DNA from: Bacteroidaceae bacterium
GTDB lineage: Bacteria > Bacteroidota > Bacteroidia > Bacteroidales > Bacteroidaceae
NCBI GenBank assembly: GCA_016302965.1
Contig: JAEDMP010000030.1
Location: 1 to 25,885 of the forward strand
DNA length: 25,885 nucleotides
Reading direction: 5' to 3'
A program made the translations under genes and the position numbers. Below the pieces are notes generated by a model. The model did no database searches, was not told the DNA's origin, and saw only the letters and a program-made list of their open reading frames with translations. This document shows positions 8,061 through 15,914 of the stretch, piece by piece; positions within the stretch are counted from its first letter, which is position 1, and each line of letters starts with the position of its first letter.

Positions 8061-9441
8061 TATTGCCACTGTTTTGGTGAAGAAGAACAAACTTTCTGCC
8101 AAGGAGGCAGAGGCTTTCGTTTCTGCTATCTTCGATGTTATCCGTCAGGGATTGGAGACCGACCAGCAGGTTAAGGTGCGTGGTTTGGGTACCTTCAAGA
8201 TTATTGGTGTCGAGGCTCGCTCGAGTGTGAATGTGAATACGGGTGAACGCGTGCTGATAGATGGTCATTCCAAGATAACCTTTACTCCCGACAACACGAT
8301 GAAGGAATTGGTCAACAAACCCTTCTCCCAGTTTGAGACTGTCATCCTGAATGAGGGGGTTGAGTTTGAAGATTTGTCTTCTTCTGCAGACGATCAATCC
8401 GACGATGACCGTCTGCCTGATTCTGTTGACGAAGAGGCACACCCCTCCCTGTCCGTAGAGTCCGATGCAGTATCATCCCTCCCTGCTGACACTCCTGAAT
8501 CGACCGACCAGCCGTCGCAGAAGCCGTCTCCTTTATCCGTCTCTGCTCCTCAACGTTCTCTTCTGGAGAGGGCTGGTATCCTTGAATCCAGTGAATCTGT
8601 TGGGCCAGTTGGCCCATCAGAGGAAGACGCTACCCCTATCGAAGAACCATATGATGATGTAGCTGATACAGTTGTAGAGGTATTGCCAGAACTGACTTTG
8701 ACAGAAGCAACTTCAGGACTGGCTTGGGCCGAAGTAATATCAGAAAAAGTATCAGAAACAGCCTCTGAAGCAGCAAACACCGTAGTTGAAATACAAGCCG
8801 ATCCGGCAGAAAACATTGCTGTAGAAGAGGTTGGCGAACAACAACGGGAAGAAGAAACAGAGGAATGCGAAGATGTGCAGTCAGGTTCCCAGGCCTGGAA
8901 ATGGCTGTTGTTCTCTGTCTTGTCCTTGGTTCTTATTGTGCTTGCTGCTTTGGGAGGCTATTATTATGGTGTCCAGGAGACTACCTCCTATTACATCCAG
9001 CGTGATGCCAATCAGTCAGCAGGCACGTTGGTTGACCAGAAGCAGCAATCGGTCAAGCCCGCCGTATTCCTGGCTTCATCTGTTTCTGATTCGTCGGCAA
9101 AAGTTGTTTCCTCCTCCGATACCCCGTCCACGCCAGTAGCTCCAGCTACTCCTTCAGACAGCACCATAGCCCATAAATCAGTTTCATCCACCCCTGCAAC
9201 GGCAGAGATAGACTATGCAGCCAAGGATGTCAGAGTGCGTACCGGTGCCTATCGCATTGTGGGGTTCGACCATGAAGAGACAGTGAGGGCAGGGGAGACC
9301 CTTTCCCGTCTTTCGCGTCGCACCTTAGGTGAGGGCATGGAATGTTATATTGAGGTGTACAATGACATTACTGCCTCCACTCCGCTGCGAGAGGGCCAAA
9401 AAATCAAGATTCCCAAGCTGCAGTGGAAGAAGAAACGATAA
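8038..9441 (+). CDS. Membrane-anchored HU-domain protein with C-terminal LysM-like domain
   Basis: The protein (467 residues) has an unusual three-part build. Residues 1-95 are an HU/IHF fold (EAEAFVSAIFDVIRQGL; VRGLGTFKI; NTGERVLI). Residues 96-286 are a long linker rich in Ser, Pro, Asp and Glu. Residues 287-309 form one strongly hydrophobic membrane segment starting WKWLLFSVLSLVLIV. A Ser/Thr/Pro spacer then leads to a LysM-like module at about 416-463 (VRAGETLSRLSRRTLGEG ... LREGQKIKIPKL). Likely topology is HU in the cytoplasm and LysM in the periplasm, which would tie nucleoid DNA to peptidoglycan. At the arm tip the usual intercalating Pro is Val66. Bacteroidetes are known to have HU-type domains joined to SPOR domains; the LysM version looks parallel. 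The role is inferred from architecture only. Confidence 0.82.
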   Translation: MEKLTLSDIATVLVKKNKLSAKEAEAFVSAIFDVIRQGLETDQQVKVRGLGTFKIIGVEARSSVNVNTGERVLIDGHSKITFTPDNTMKELVNKPFSQFETVILNEGVEFEDLSSSADDQSDDDRLPDSVDEEAHPSLSVESDAVSSLPADTPESTDQPSQKPSPLSVSAPQRSLLERAGILESSESVGPVGPSEEDATPIEEPYDDVADTVVEVLPELTLTEATSGLAWAEVISEKVSETASEAANTVVEIQADPAENIAVEEVGEQQREEETEECEDVQSGSQAWKWLLFSVLSLVLIVLAALGGYYYGVQETTSYYIQRDANQSAGTLVDQKQQSVKPAVFLASSVSDSSAKVVSSSDTPSTPVAPATPSDSTIAHKSVSSTPATAEIDYAAKDVRVRTGAYRIVGFDHEETVRAGETLSRLSRRTLGEGMECYIEVYNDITASTPLREGQKIKIPKLQWKKKR

Positions 9442-9509
9442 CTCTGGCTTGATTTAGTGCCCCGATTGTTTACACCTAATTATATATACGCGCTATTATA
9501 AATAGTCAC

Positions 9510-9568
9510 AAAAAAACGATAATAGGCAGATTCATTGACGAATGATGCAATGAGTCTGCCTATTATCG
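9510..9568 (-). terminator. Strong terminator hairpin of hppA
   Basis: A 21-bp stem with one G-T wobble (9517-9537 with 9548-9568) and a 10-nt loop is followed on the minus strand by seven Ts (the A run at 9510-9516). It lies 49 nt beyond the hppA stop. It may also slow plus-strand transcripts leaving the HU-LysM gene, but there is no T tract on that side. Confidence 0.88.
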
Positions 9569-9617
9569 TATGAGGTCTTGTCTGGCGAGAATATATCTGC
9601 ATCACATCAGATACCTA

Positions 9618-11822
9618 TCAGGCGAAGGCCACGGTCAGTCCGGCCATCACGATGCTGACCATCGACATTAGTTTGATAAGAATGTTCAGTGAGGGACCGG
9701 ATGTATCTTTGAAGGGGTCACCTACCGTGTCACCCACGATGGTAGCCTTGTGGCATGCCGAACCCTTTCCACCAAAGTTACCTTCTTCCACCATCTTCTT
9801 GGCATTATCCCAAGCACCGCCCGAGTTGGCCATGAAAACAGCGAGCGTAAAGCCAGCCGTCAGACCGCCCACGAGCAGTCCCATCACACCTGCCACACCC
9901 AGCAGCAGTCCCACGACAATAGGAATCAGAATGGCCAGCAGACTGGGGAAAATCATCTCCTTCTGTGCCGAACGCGTACTGATGGCTACGCATCGTCCAT
10001 AATCAGGTGTTGCTTTTCCTTCCAGAATTCCCTTGATTTCCCTGAACTGTCGACGAACCTCCTCAACCATGGTTTGGGCAGCACGTCCTACGGCTCCCAT
10101 GGTCAGTCCACAGAAGAGGAAGGCTGCCATACCGCCGATAAAGGCACCCACCAGCACCTTGGGGTTCATCAGTGTCACCTGGAAATACGCCATGAAATCA
10201 TTCATGTTTGCCACAGCTGGATTGAATATCTCTCCATTGGCATAAAGGAATGTCTGTCCTTCTTCAACAGCCCTAACCATGGCAATCTTGATTTCCTCAA
10301 CGTATGAGGCCAGTAGCGCCAGTGCTGTCAGAGCAGCACTACCGATAGCAAATCCCTTGCCCGTAGCAGCCGTTGTATTTCCGAGTGCGTCAAGAGCATC
10401 TGTTCTGTGTCTCACTTCTTCGCCCAGCTCGCTCATCTCTGCATTGCCGCCTGCATTGTCGGCGATGGGGCCGTAAGCGTCTGTTGCCAGCGTAATGCCC
10501 AATGTAGAGAGCATACCCACAGCAGCGATACCAATGCCATAGAGTCCCGACGAGATACTGGCAGCGTTCATGTCGAGCACGAAACCGTTGGCGCAGAGAT
10601 AACTCAGCATGATGGCCACCGAGATGGTCACCACAGGAACCATGGTCGAGATCATTCCCGTTCCGATACCCTTGATGATGACAGTGGCAGATCCTGTCTG
10701 TGATGACTCTGCAATTTGTTGGGTTGGTTTATAGCTCTGGCTCGTATAATATTCAGTAGCCTGTCCGATGATGACACCTGCTGCCAACCCCGTCAATACG
10801 GAGAACGAGACACCCAGCCAGTTGTCAATCTGCAGCAGATAGAGAATCACGAACGATGCGATGGCGATGAGAACCGCCGACACGTTTGTGCCCAGTCCCA
10901 GGGAGTGGAGCAAATCTCTCATGGTAGCTCCCTCTTTGGTTCGCACGAGGAAGATGCCGATGAGCGAAAGGAAGATACCCACCGACGCAATCATCATTGG
11001 AGCGATGACAGCCTTCATCTGCATAGCAGGATTCATGGCAAAAGCCGTTGCCCCCAAAGCAGCCGTACTGAGAATGCTGCCGCAATAGCTCTCATAGAGG
11101 TCAGCTCCCATACCGGCCACGTCGCCTACATTGTCGCCTACATTGTCGGCAATGGTGGCGGGATTTCTGGGGTCATCTTCGGGGATGTTGGCTTCTACCT
11201 TTCCCACGAGGTCAGCGCCCACGTCAGCAGCTTTGGTGTATATACCACCTCCAACGCGTGCAAACAACGCCTGTGTCGAGGCACCCATACCAAAGGTCAG
11301 CATGGTGGTGGTGATGGTGACCAGCGCCATGTCGTCATTGCCATAGAAATAGCTCAGAGCCACAAACCAGAGTGCGATGTCGAGCAGTCCGAGGCCCACT
11401 ACCACCAGTCCCATAACGGCACCGCTTCTGAAAGCCACCTTCAGTCCCTTGTCCAGACTTTTTCTTGCTGCATTGGCAGTTCTGGCCGAGGCATAAGTAG
11501 CAGTCTTCATGCCAAAGAATCCGGCGAGTCCAGAGAAGAACCCTCCCGTAAGGAAGGCGAAGGGAACCCATGGATTCTGCACATGAAGTACGTATGCCAT
11601 GAAAGAGAACACGATGGCCAACACCACAAACACTATGCCCACTACCTTATACTGCTGTTTCAGATAAGCCATGGCTCCACGTCTCACGTGCAGGGCAATT
11701 TCTTTCATTCTCTCCGTTCCCTCGTCTTCTCCCATCATCTGTTTGAAGAAGAACCAGGCCATACTCAGTGCCGCCATCGATGCGATAGGCACGAGCCAAA
11801 ATTCATTAGGTATATGTGTCAT
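9618..11822 (-). CDS. hppA: Membrane-bound ion-pumping pyrophosphatase, K+-dependent type
   Basis: This 734-residue integral membrane enzyme (about 16 helices) couples PPi hydrolysis to H+ and/or Na+ export across the inner membrane. Visible motifs are GGGIYTKAADVGADLVGK, then NPATIADNVGDNVGDVAG with the metal-PPi binding aspartates, DAYGPIADNAGGNAEMS, and near the C-terminus GDTVGDPFKDTSGPSLNIL. The sequence GNTTAATGKG begins at residue 481; Ala485 and Gly488 occupy the positions that are Lys and Thr in K+-independent enzymes, so this is the K+-dependent class. Pumps of this class carry Na+, H+ or both, and a Bacteroides relative is described as a dual Na+/H+ pump, so ion choice is open. The upstream acidic protein gene is 52 nt away with no promoter box between, so co-transcription is likely. 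Confidence 0.96.
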   Translation of the reverse strand: MTHIPNEFWLVPIASMAALSMAWFFFKQMMGEDEGTERMKEIALHVRRGAMAYLKQQYKVVGIVFVVLAIVFSFMAYVLHVQNPWVPFAFLTGGFFSGLAGFFGMKTATYASARTANAARKSLDKGLKVAFRSGAVMGLVVVGLGLLDIALWFVALSYFYGNDDMALVTITTTMLTFGMGASTQALFARVGGGIYTKAADVGADLVGKVEANIPEDDPRNPATIADNVGDNVGDVAGMGADLYESYCGSILSTAALGATAFAMNPAMQMKAVIAPMMIASVGIFLSLIGIFLVRTKEGATMRDLLHSLGLGTNVSAVLIAIASFVILYLLQIDNWLGVSFSVLTGLAAGVIIGQATEYYTSQSYKPTQQIAESSQTGSATVIIKGIGTGMISTMVPVVTISVAIMLSYLCANGFVLDMNAASISSGLYGIGIAAVGMLSTLGITLATDAYGPIADNAGGNAEMSELGEEVRHRTDALDALGNTTAATGKGFAIGSAALTALALLASYVEEIKIAMVRAVEEGQTFLYANGEIFNPAVANMNDFMAYFQVTLMNPKVLVGAFIGGMAAFLFCGLTMGAVGRAAQTMVEEVRRQFREIKGILEGKATPDYGRCVAISTRSAQKEMIFPSLLAILIPIVVGLLLGVAGVMGLLVGGLTAGFTLAVFMANSGGAWDNAKKMVEEGNFGGKGSACHKATIVGDTVGDPFKDTSGPSLNILIKLMSMVSIVMAGLTVAFA

Positions 11823-11874
11823 AGGTCAAAAGATTTGGTTCAAATGATTCGATTTCCGTTTGGCGGTTTTGTGT

Positions 11875-12666
11875 TTACAGGTCATCCGAGAGGTTCTCTG
11901 CCTCTTCGTCAGGATCGGCCTCAATCTCGAAAGTAGTACGGTAGGTATCCTCGTTGAGGTCATCCGAGAAGTCGGTGGGTATTTCCATCTCCTCCTCCTC
12001 GTCTTCATCGGGCTTGTTGTAGTCGTCATCATCCGGAATCTCATCTTCGTTGAACGAGTTCTGTATGGTAAGTCTGGGTTTCTCTGCCAGGGGTTTCACT
12101 TTGGCAAAGATAGCCTCTACCCATGTTCCTTTGGCTATTTCGAGCACATCAAAACCGTCAGCCACCTTTTTCTCATAGAGACCTCCCGGTTTGTGCAGTC
12201 TGTTTTGGGGCAGGGTAGTGGTGGAAATGTCAAATCCGCTCTCGATGATATCCTGAATGCTTTGTGAGAGCGATTCCCATCCGCCTCCGAAGTTGCGTTC
12301 AATCACCTCAAGCAGTTTGGCGGCCGTGATATGGTGGATGTTTTCGTAGGTGAGGTCAGTCACCCTTACGATGGGCCTTTTTCTGATAGCCCAGATTACC
12401 TTTCTTTCATCCCCCATCTTGACCGTAGCCACTTTATATCCGAGTTTCTCGTATTGAGCTTTGGCCGTCTTGGTCAGTTCGGCCACCTCTTCGATGGTGA
12501 AAGCCGTTCTGATGATGTCTGCATAGTGCTTCATGTTCTCTTTTGTTTCGGGATCTTTAAATGCGGCTTCCCACATTTTAAGGATTTCATTCTCGTCCAC
12601 ATCCCATACGTTGTTTTTGTTGAGCGCTTTCAGTGTGAGCGCTTTTTGTGTTCCGTTTTCTTTCAT
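11875..12666 (-). CDS. Acidic-tailed protein of unknown function
   Basis: I choose ATG at 12666 (MKENGTQKAL, 263 residues). An in-frame ATG at 12738 would add 24 residues, but the promoter box at 12716-12723 lies inside that extension. The first two thirds are a mixed alpha/beta globular part with a charged helix-rich start (VDENEILKMWEAAFKDPETK) and a conserved-looking segment (NRLHKPGGLYEKKVADGFDVLEIAKGTWVEAIF). The last ~60 residues are extremely acidic (DDDDYNKPDEDEEEEMEI). There is no signal peptide or membrane segment, so it is probably cytoplasmic. The tail recalls Bacteroidetes proteins that bind basic partners, but I do not recognise the family. It precedes hppA in a likely two-gene unit; a functional link is unproven. 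Confidence 0.72.
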   Translation of the reverse strand: MKENGTQKALTLKALNKNNVWDVDENEILKMWEAAFKDPETKENMKHYADIIRTAFTIEEVAELTKTAKAQYEKLGYKVATVKMGDERKVIWAIRKRPIVRVTDLTYENIHHITAAKLLEVIERNFGGGWESLSQSIQDIIESGFDISTTTLPQNRLHKPGGLYEKKVADGFDVLEIAKGTWVEAIFAKVKPLAEKPRLTIQNSFNEDEIPDDDDYNKPDEDEEEEMEIPTDFSDDLNEDTYRTTFEIEADPDEEAENLSDDL

Positions 12667-12715
12667 ATTATTTGATAATTTTGAATTTTCGTGTAATGAA
12701 TCGTCTTTCAGTCTG

Positions 12716-12746
12716 CAAAGATAGCGTAAATACATCAAGAAACAAA
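12716..12746 (-). promoter_or_regulatory. Consensus Bacteroidetes promoter for the acidic protein-hppA unit
   Basis: On the minus strand TTTG (12743-12746) is separated by exactly 19 nt from TATCTTTG (12716-12723), a full match to TTTG-N19-TAnnTTTG. Transcription should begin near 12709, downstream of the longest-ORF ATG at 12738. This supports the start at 12666. Confidence 0.8.
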
Positions 12747-12798
12747 AAAATCTTTTTTATTTTTTCTTCCAGATACCACTTTGTTCAACAAAAAGTGC

Positions 12799-12806
12799 TA
12801 CCTTTG
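12799..12806 (+). promoter_or_regulatory. Bacteroidetes -7 element for rarA
   Basis: TACCTTTG matches TAnnTTTG and ends only 8 nt before the rarA ATG, so the mRNA should be leaderless or nearly so. TTTG at 12780-12783 is only 15 nt upstream, closer than the usual 19-21 nt. Confidence 0.6.
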
Positions 12807-12814
12807 CATCTGAT

Positions 12815-14056
12815 ATGTCAAAACCGTTAGCAGAACGAATGCGTCCGACAACTCTCGATGAGTATATCGGCCAGCGTCATTTGGTGGGAGAAGGGGCCGT
12901 TTTGCGTCGTATGATCGATGCCGGTCGCATCTCCTCTTTCATCCTTTGGGGACCTCCTGGTGTGGGCAAGACCACACTGGCCCAGATCATCGCCCATCGG
13001 ATGGAGACCCCTTTTTATACGCTCAGTGCGGTGACCAGTGGCGTAAAGGATGTCCGGGAGGTCATCGACAAGGCCCAGAAGGGTCGTTTCTTCAACGAGG
13101 CTTCTCCCATCCTGTTCATCGATGAGATTCATCGTTTCAGCAAGTCTCAGCAAGACTCACTGCTGGGTGCCGTGGAGCGTGGCATCGTCACGCTGATTGG
13201 TGCCACCACCGAGAACCCTTCTTTCGAGGTCATCCGTCCGTTGCTCTCTCGTTGCCAGCTTTATGTGTTGAAATCTTTGGAGCAAGAAGATCTGTTGCAG
13301 TTGCTTCATCGTGCTGTCACCGAAGATGTGGAATTGAAGCGGCGTTCCGTTGAACTTCGTGAGACGGGTGCCCTGTTGCGATATAGCGGTGGCGATGCCC
13401 GCAAGCTCATGAATATCCTTGAGCTGGTGGTCGAGGCTGAGAGCGGTCCGTCGGTGGTCATCACCGATGAGCTGGTGGTGGCTCGTCTTCAGCAGAATCC
13501 CTTGGCCTACGACAAAGACGGCGAGATGCACTATGATGTCATCTCAGCCTTCATCAAGAGCATCCGGGGCAGCGACCCTGATGCAGCTCTCTACTGGTTG
13601 GCGCGCATGATTGAGGGGGGCGAAGACCCCAAGTTCATTGCTCGCCGTTTGGTCATCAGTGCCTCTGAGGATATCGGTCTGGCCAATCCCAATGCCCTGT
13701 TGTTGGCCAATGCCGCCTTTGATGCGGTGGCCAAGATCGGTTGGCCCGAAGGACGTATCCCTCTGGCTGAGGCTACGGTCTATCTTGCCACCAGTGCCAA
13801 GAGCAACTCCGCCTATCTCGGCATCAACAAAGCCCTCGAGGTGGTTCGTGCTACGGGCAACCAGCCTGTACCCCTTCATCTCCGCAATGCCCCTACCCAG
13901 CTCATGCAGCAATTGGGTTATCACGACGGCTACCTCTATCCCCACGACTATCCCGGCCATTATGTGGAGCAGCAGTATTTGCCTGATGCTCTGGTGGGTC
14001 AGCGTCTGTGGGAGGCTCAGGACAACCCTGCCGAACAGAAGATGAAACGCAGATGA
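12815..14056 (+). CDS. rarA: Replication-associated recombination protein RarA (MgsA family AAA+ ATPase)
   Basis: This 413-residue AAA+ protein acts at stalled replication forks and is related to clamp-loader subunits. The N-terminus (KPLAERMRPTTLDEYIGQ) fixes the start. The Walker A motif is GPPGVGKT (46-53), Walker B is LFIDEIH with D103-E104, and sensor 1 is GATTENPSFEV. A sensor 2 region follows (SGGDARKLMNILE). The C-terminal half, including DAALYWLARMIEGGEDPKF and GWPEGRIPLAEATVYLA, is the tetramerisation domain of the MgsA family. Length is normal for the family. The genes that follow (43-nt and 4-nt gaps) lie on the same strand with no obvious promoter, so a loose operon is possible, although their functions are not clearly related. 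Confidence 0.96.
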   Translation: MSKPLAERMRPTTLDEYIGQRHLVGEGAVLRRMIDAGRISSFILWGPPGVGKTTLAQIIAHRMETPFYTLSAVTSGVKDVREVIDKAQKGRFFNEASPILFIDEIHRFSKSQQDSLLGAVERGIVTLIGATTENPSFEVIRPLLSRCQLYVLKSLEQEDLLQLLHRAVTEDVELKRRSVELRETGALLRYSGGDARKLMNILELVVEAESGPSVVITDELVVARLQQNPLAYDKDGEMHYDVISAFIKSIRGSDPDAALYWLARMIEGGEDPKFIARRLVISASEDIGLANPNALLLANAAFDAVAKIGWPEGRIPLAEATVYLATSAKSNSAYLGINKALEVVRATGNQPVPLHLRNAPTQLMQQLGYHDGYLYPHDYPGHYVEQQYLPDALVGQRLWEAQDNPAEQKMKRR

Positions 14057-14099
14057 GCGCCCCCTCACTGAAAGACATATAGATGAATATGAAGATTAA

Positions 14100-15083
14100 A
14101 TGAAGATAAAAAAGATGAAGAAAGAAATGAAAAAGATTGTTGTATTGGACGGCTATTGTCTCAATCCCGGAGATCTCTCCTGGGATGGATTCAGACAATA
14201 TGGAGAGGTGACCGTCTACGACCGTACCGCCTCTGCCGATGTGGTGGATCGTGCCCAAGATGCAGATATCATTATCACCAACAAGGTGACCATCGACGAT
14301 GCCCTGATGGCACGTCTTCCCCGCTTGAAATATATCGGAGTATTGGCTACTGGCTATAATATCATCGACATCAATGCAGCCCATAGTCGCGGCATTACCG
14401 TCACCAATATCCCCGCCTACAGCACCGACAGTGTGGCTCAGATGACCTTCGCCCATATCCTCAATATCACCAACCGGGTGGGACATTATGCCCATTCCGT
14501 ACGTGAGGAGAAGCGCTGGTCGTCCAATCCCGACTTTTGTTATTGGGACACTCCCCTTCCTGAACTTGCCGGCAAGACCTTGGGAGTGGTTGGTTTGGGA
14601 AATATAGGCATGAAGGTGGCCCGTATCGCTCATGAGTTTGGTATGGATGTGTTTGCCCTGACCAGCAAGAACGCCGCCGAGCTTCCTGCAGGCATCCAGA
14701 AGACCACGCTCGACGGTCTTTTGGCCATCAGTGATGTTCTCACTCTTCATTGTCCGCTCACCCCCACCACCCATCATCTCATCAATCGTTCTACCCTGTC
14801 CAAGATGAAACATGGCTCCATCCTGATTAATCTCGGACGCGGTCCGTTGGTGGATGAACAGGCTGTGGCCGAAGCCTTGGAAAGCGAGCTGCTCTCTGGC
14901 TATGGCAGTGATGTGATGGAGCAGGAGCCTCCCCGTGCCGACAATCCTCTGTTTGCTCGGCCCAATGCCTTTATCACTCCCCATATAGCTTGGGCCACGT
15001 TTGAAGCCCGTCAGCGACTAATGAACATTGCGGTGGGCAATCTGGGTGCCTTCTTGTCTGGTAGTCCGGTCAACTCGTTGTAG
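14100..15083 (+). CDS. D-2-hydroxyacid dehydrogenase (NAD-dependent, glycerate dehydrogenase-like)
   Basis: The protein (up to 327 residues) is a cytoplasmic oxidoreductase that interconverts a 2-keto acid and a D-2-hydroxyacid with NAD(H). The Rossmann motif VVGLGNIGMKVARIA lies mid-protein. The catalytic triad follows the family pattern: Arg247 (NLGRGPLVDE), Glu276 (EQEPPRADNPL) and His295 (TPHIAW), with Arg-Glu spacing of 29 and Arg-His of 48. The substrate cannot be read from sequence; hydroxypyruvate/glycerate is a reasonable guess. Two further in-frame ATGs follow closely (MKK at residue 6 and at residue 10), so the true start may be up to nine residues inside; MKKIVVLDGY would match family N-termini best. 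Confidence 0.9.
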   Translation: MKIKKMKKEMKKIVVLDGYCLNPGDLSWDGFRQYGEVTVYDRTASADVVDRAQDADIIITNKVTIDDALMARLPRLKYIGVLATGYNIIDINAAHSRGITVTNIPAYSTDSVAQMTFAHILNITNRVGHYAHSVREEKRWSSNPDFCYWDTPLPELAGKTLGVVGLGNIGMKVARIAHEFGMDVFALTSKNAAELPAGIQKTTLDGLLAISDVLTLHCPLTPTTHHLINRSTLSKMKHGSILINLGRGPLVDEQAVAEALESELLSGYGSDVMEQEPPRADNPLFARPNAFITPHIAWATFEARQRLMNIAVGNLGAFLSGSPVNSL

Positions 15084-15087
15084 CCCA

Positions 15088-15717
15088 ATGGATAGTTTTT
15101 CCACCATCCTTCAGGTGCTTGAGTTTTTGGGCACTTTTGCCTTTGCCATCTCTGGCATCCGTCATGCCGCTGCCAAACATTTCGATTGGTTTGGCGGTTA
15201 TGTCTGTGGTGTGGCGGTGGCCATCGGTGGTGGCACCATCCGCGACCTTATGCTGGGTACCACTCCCTTCTGGATGACTAATCCTTTCTATCTGCTGTGC
15301 ACAGCCCTCGCCCTGTTGCTGGTGGTTTGTTTCTCGCGCCGCATGGAGCGTCTTCAGAACGCCTGGTTTGTGTTCGACACCTTGGGTCTGGCTCTGTTCA
15401 CTGTGGCCGGCATCCAGAAAAGTCTTGTCTTCGGCCAACCCTATTGGGTGGCCATTATCATGGGCTGTATTACCGGAGCTGCCGGTGGTGTCATCCGTGA
15501 TGTGCTGCTCAACAATGAACCCGTCATCTTTCACCGTGAGATATATGCCATGGCCGCAGTTGCCGGTGGACTGGCCTATTGGTTGCTCGACCATATCGGT
15601 GTTTCTGTCGAACTCTGTTCTGTAGTCGGTTTCGTCGTGGTCTGTGCCATCCGTTTTCTGGCTGTCCGCTATGGCATTTCATTGCCTGTACTCAAGGAGC
15701 CGGAATCCGGTCAATGA
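15088..15717 (+). CDS. TRIC/UPF0126 family membrane protein (YadS/YicG-like)
   Basis: This 209-residue protein has about seven membrane segments and two repeats with the family's glycine-rich signature: AIGGGTIRDLML (about residues 46-57) and TGAAGGVIRDVLLNNEP in the second half. Prokaryotic relatives form trimeric cation channels; some relatives have been linked to glycine transport, so the cargo is uncertain. I start at ATG 15088 (MDSFSTILQVLEFLG) because the longer frame to 15028 would overlap the dehydrogenase by 56 nt and add a non-conserved leader. The 4-nt gap to the dehydrogenase stop implies translational coupling. If the glycine link applies, pairing with a glycerate dehydrogenase-like enzyme would fit serine/glycine metabolism, but this is inference. 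Confidence 0.88.
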   Translation: MDSFSTILQVLEFLGTFAFAISGIRHAAAKHFDWFGGYVCGVAVAIGGGTIRDLMLGTTPFWMTNPFYLLCTALALLLVVCFSRRMERLQNAWFVFDTLGLALFTVAGIQKSLVFGQPYWVAIIMGCITGAAGGVIRDVLLNNEPVIFHREIYAMAAVAGGLAYWLLDHIGVSVELCSVVGFVVVCAIRFLAVRYGISLPVLKEPESGQ

Positions 15718-15821
15718 CAATCTGTCAGCAACTTCAGCCCGGTTTATCTCCGTTTTTTGCCTATGATTTTGAATGTTCAATAAATCTTGTTAAAAGATAT
15801 CGGCAAGTCGCGGAATGGTAT

Positions 15822-15829
15822 TACCTTTG
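15822..15829 (+). promoter_or_regulatory. Bacteroidetes -7 element for the lemA unit
   Basis: TACCTTTG matches TAnnTTTG 85 nt before the lemA ATG, giving a leader of about 80 nt. No TTTG box is seen at the usual spacing. The rest of the 197-nt gap after the TRIC gene holds only a weak imperfect hairpin near 15765-15786. Confidence 0.55.
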
Positions 15830-15841
15830 TGTATATTTTTC

Positions 15842-15871
15842 ATGAAAAAACGTAATGGTCGGCTGCTATAG
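15842..15871 (+). other. Possible nine-codon upstream ORF in the lemA leader
   Basis: ATG at 15842 opens a short frame, MKKRNGRLL, ending at TAG 15869-15871, between the promoter box and the LemA start. It could be a chance ORF; nothing besides its position in the leader supports translation. Confidence 0.2.
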
Positions 15872-15914
15872 GCTGTCCGTACAAAGAGTTATTAACCCCA
15901 AACAAAAGAAAATT

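Noticed and set aside
10716..11936. 406-codon open frame on the plus strand, antisense to hppA
   Set aside because: It is a frame shadow of a GC-biased gene: the translation is rich in His, Ser, Arg, Gln and Gly, without membrane, signal or domain features, and the opposite strand carries a complete, highly conserved HppA.
13902..14984. 360-codon open frame on the minus strand across rarA and the dehydrogenase
   Set aside because: It is antisense to two well-conserved genes, spans their boundary, and has a composition typical of a shadow frame with no recognisable domain.
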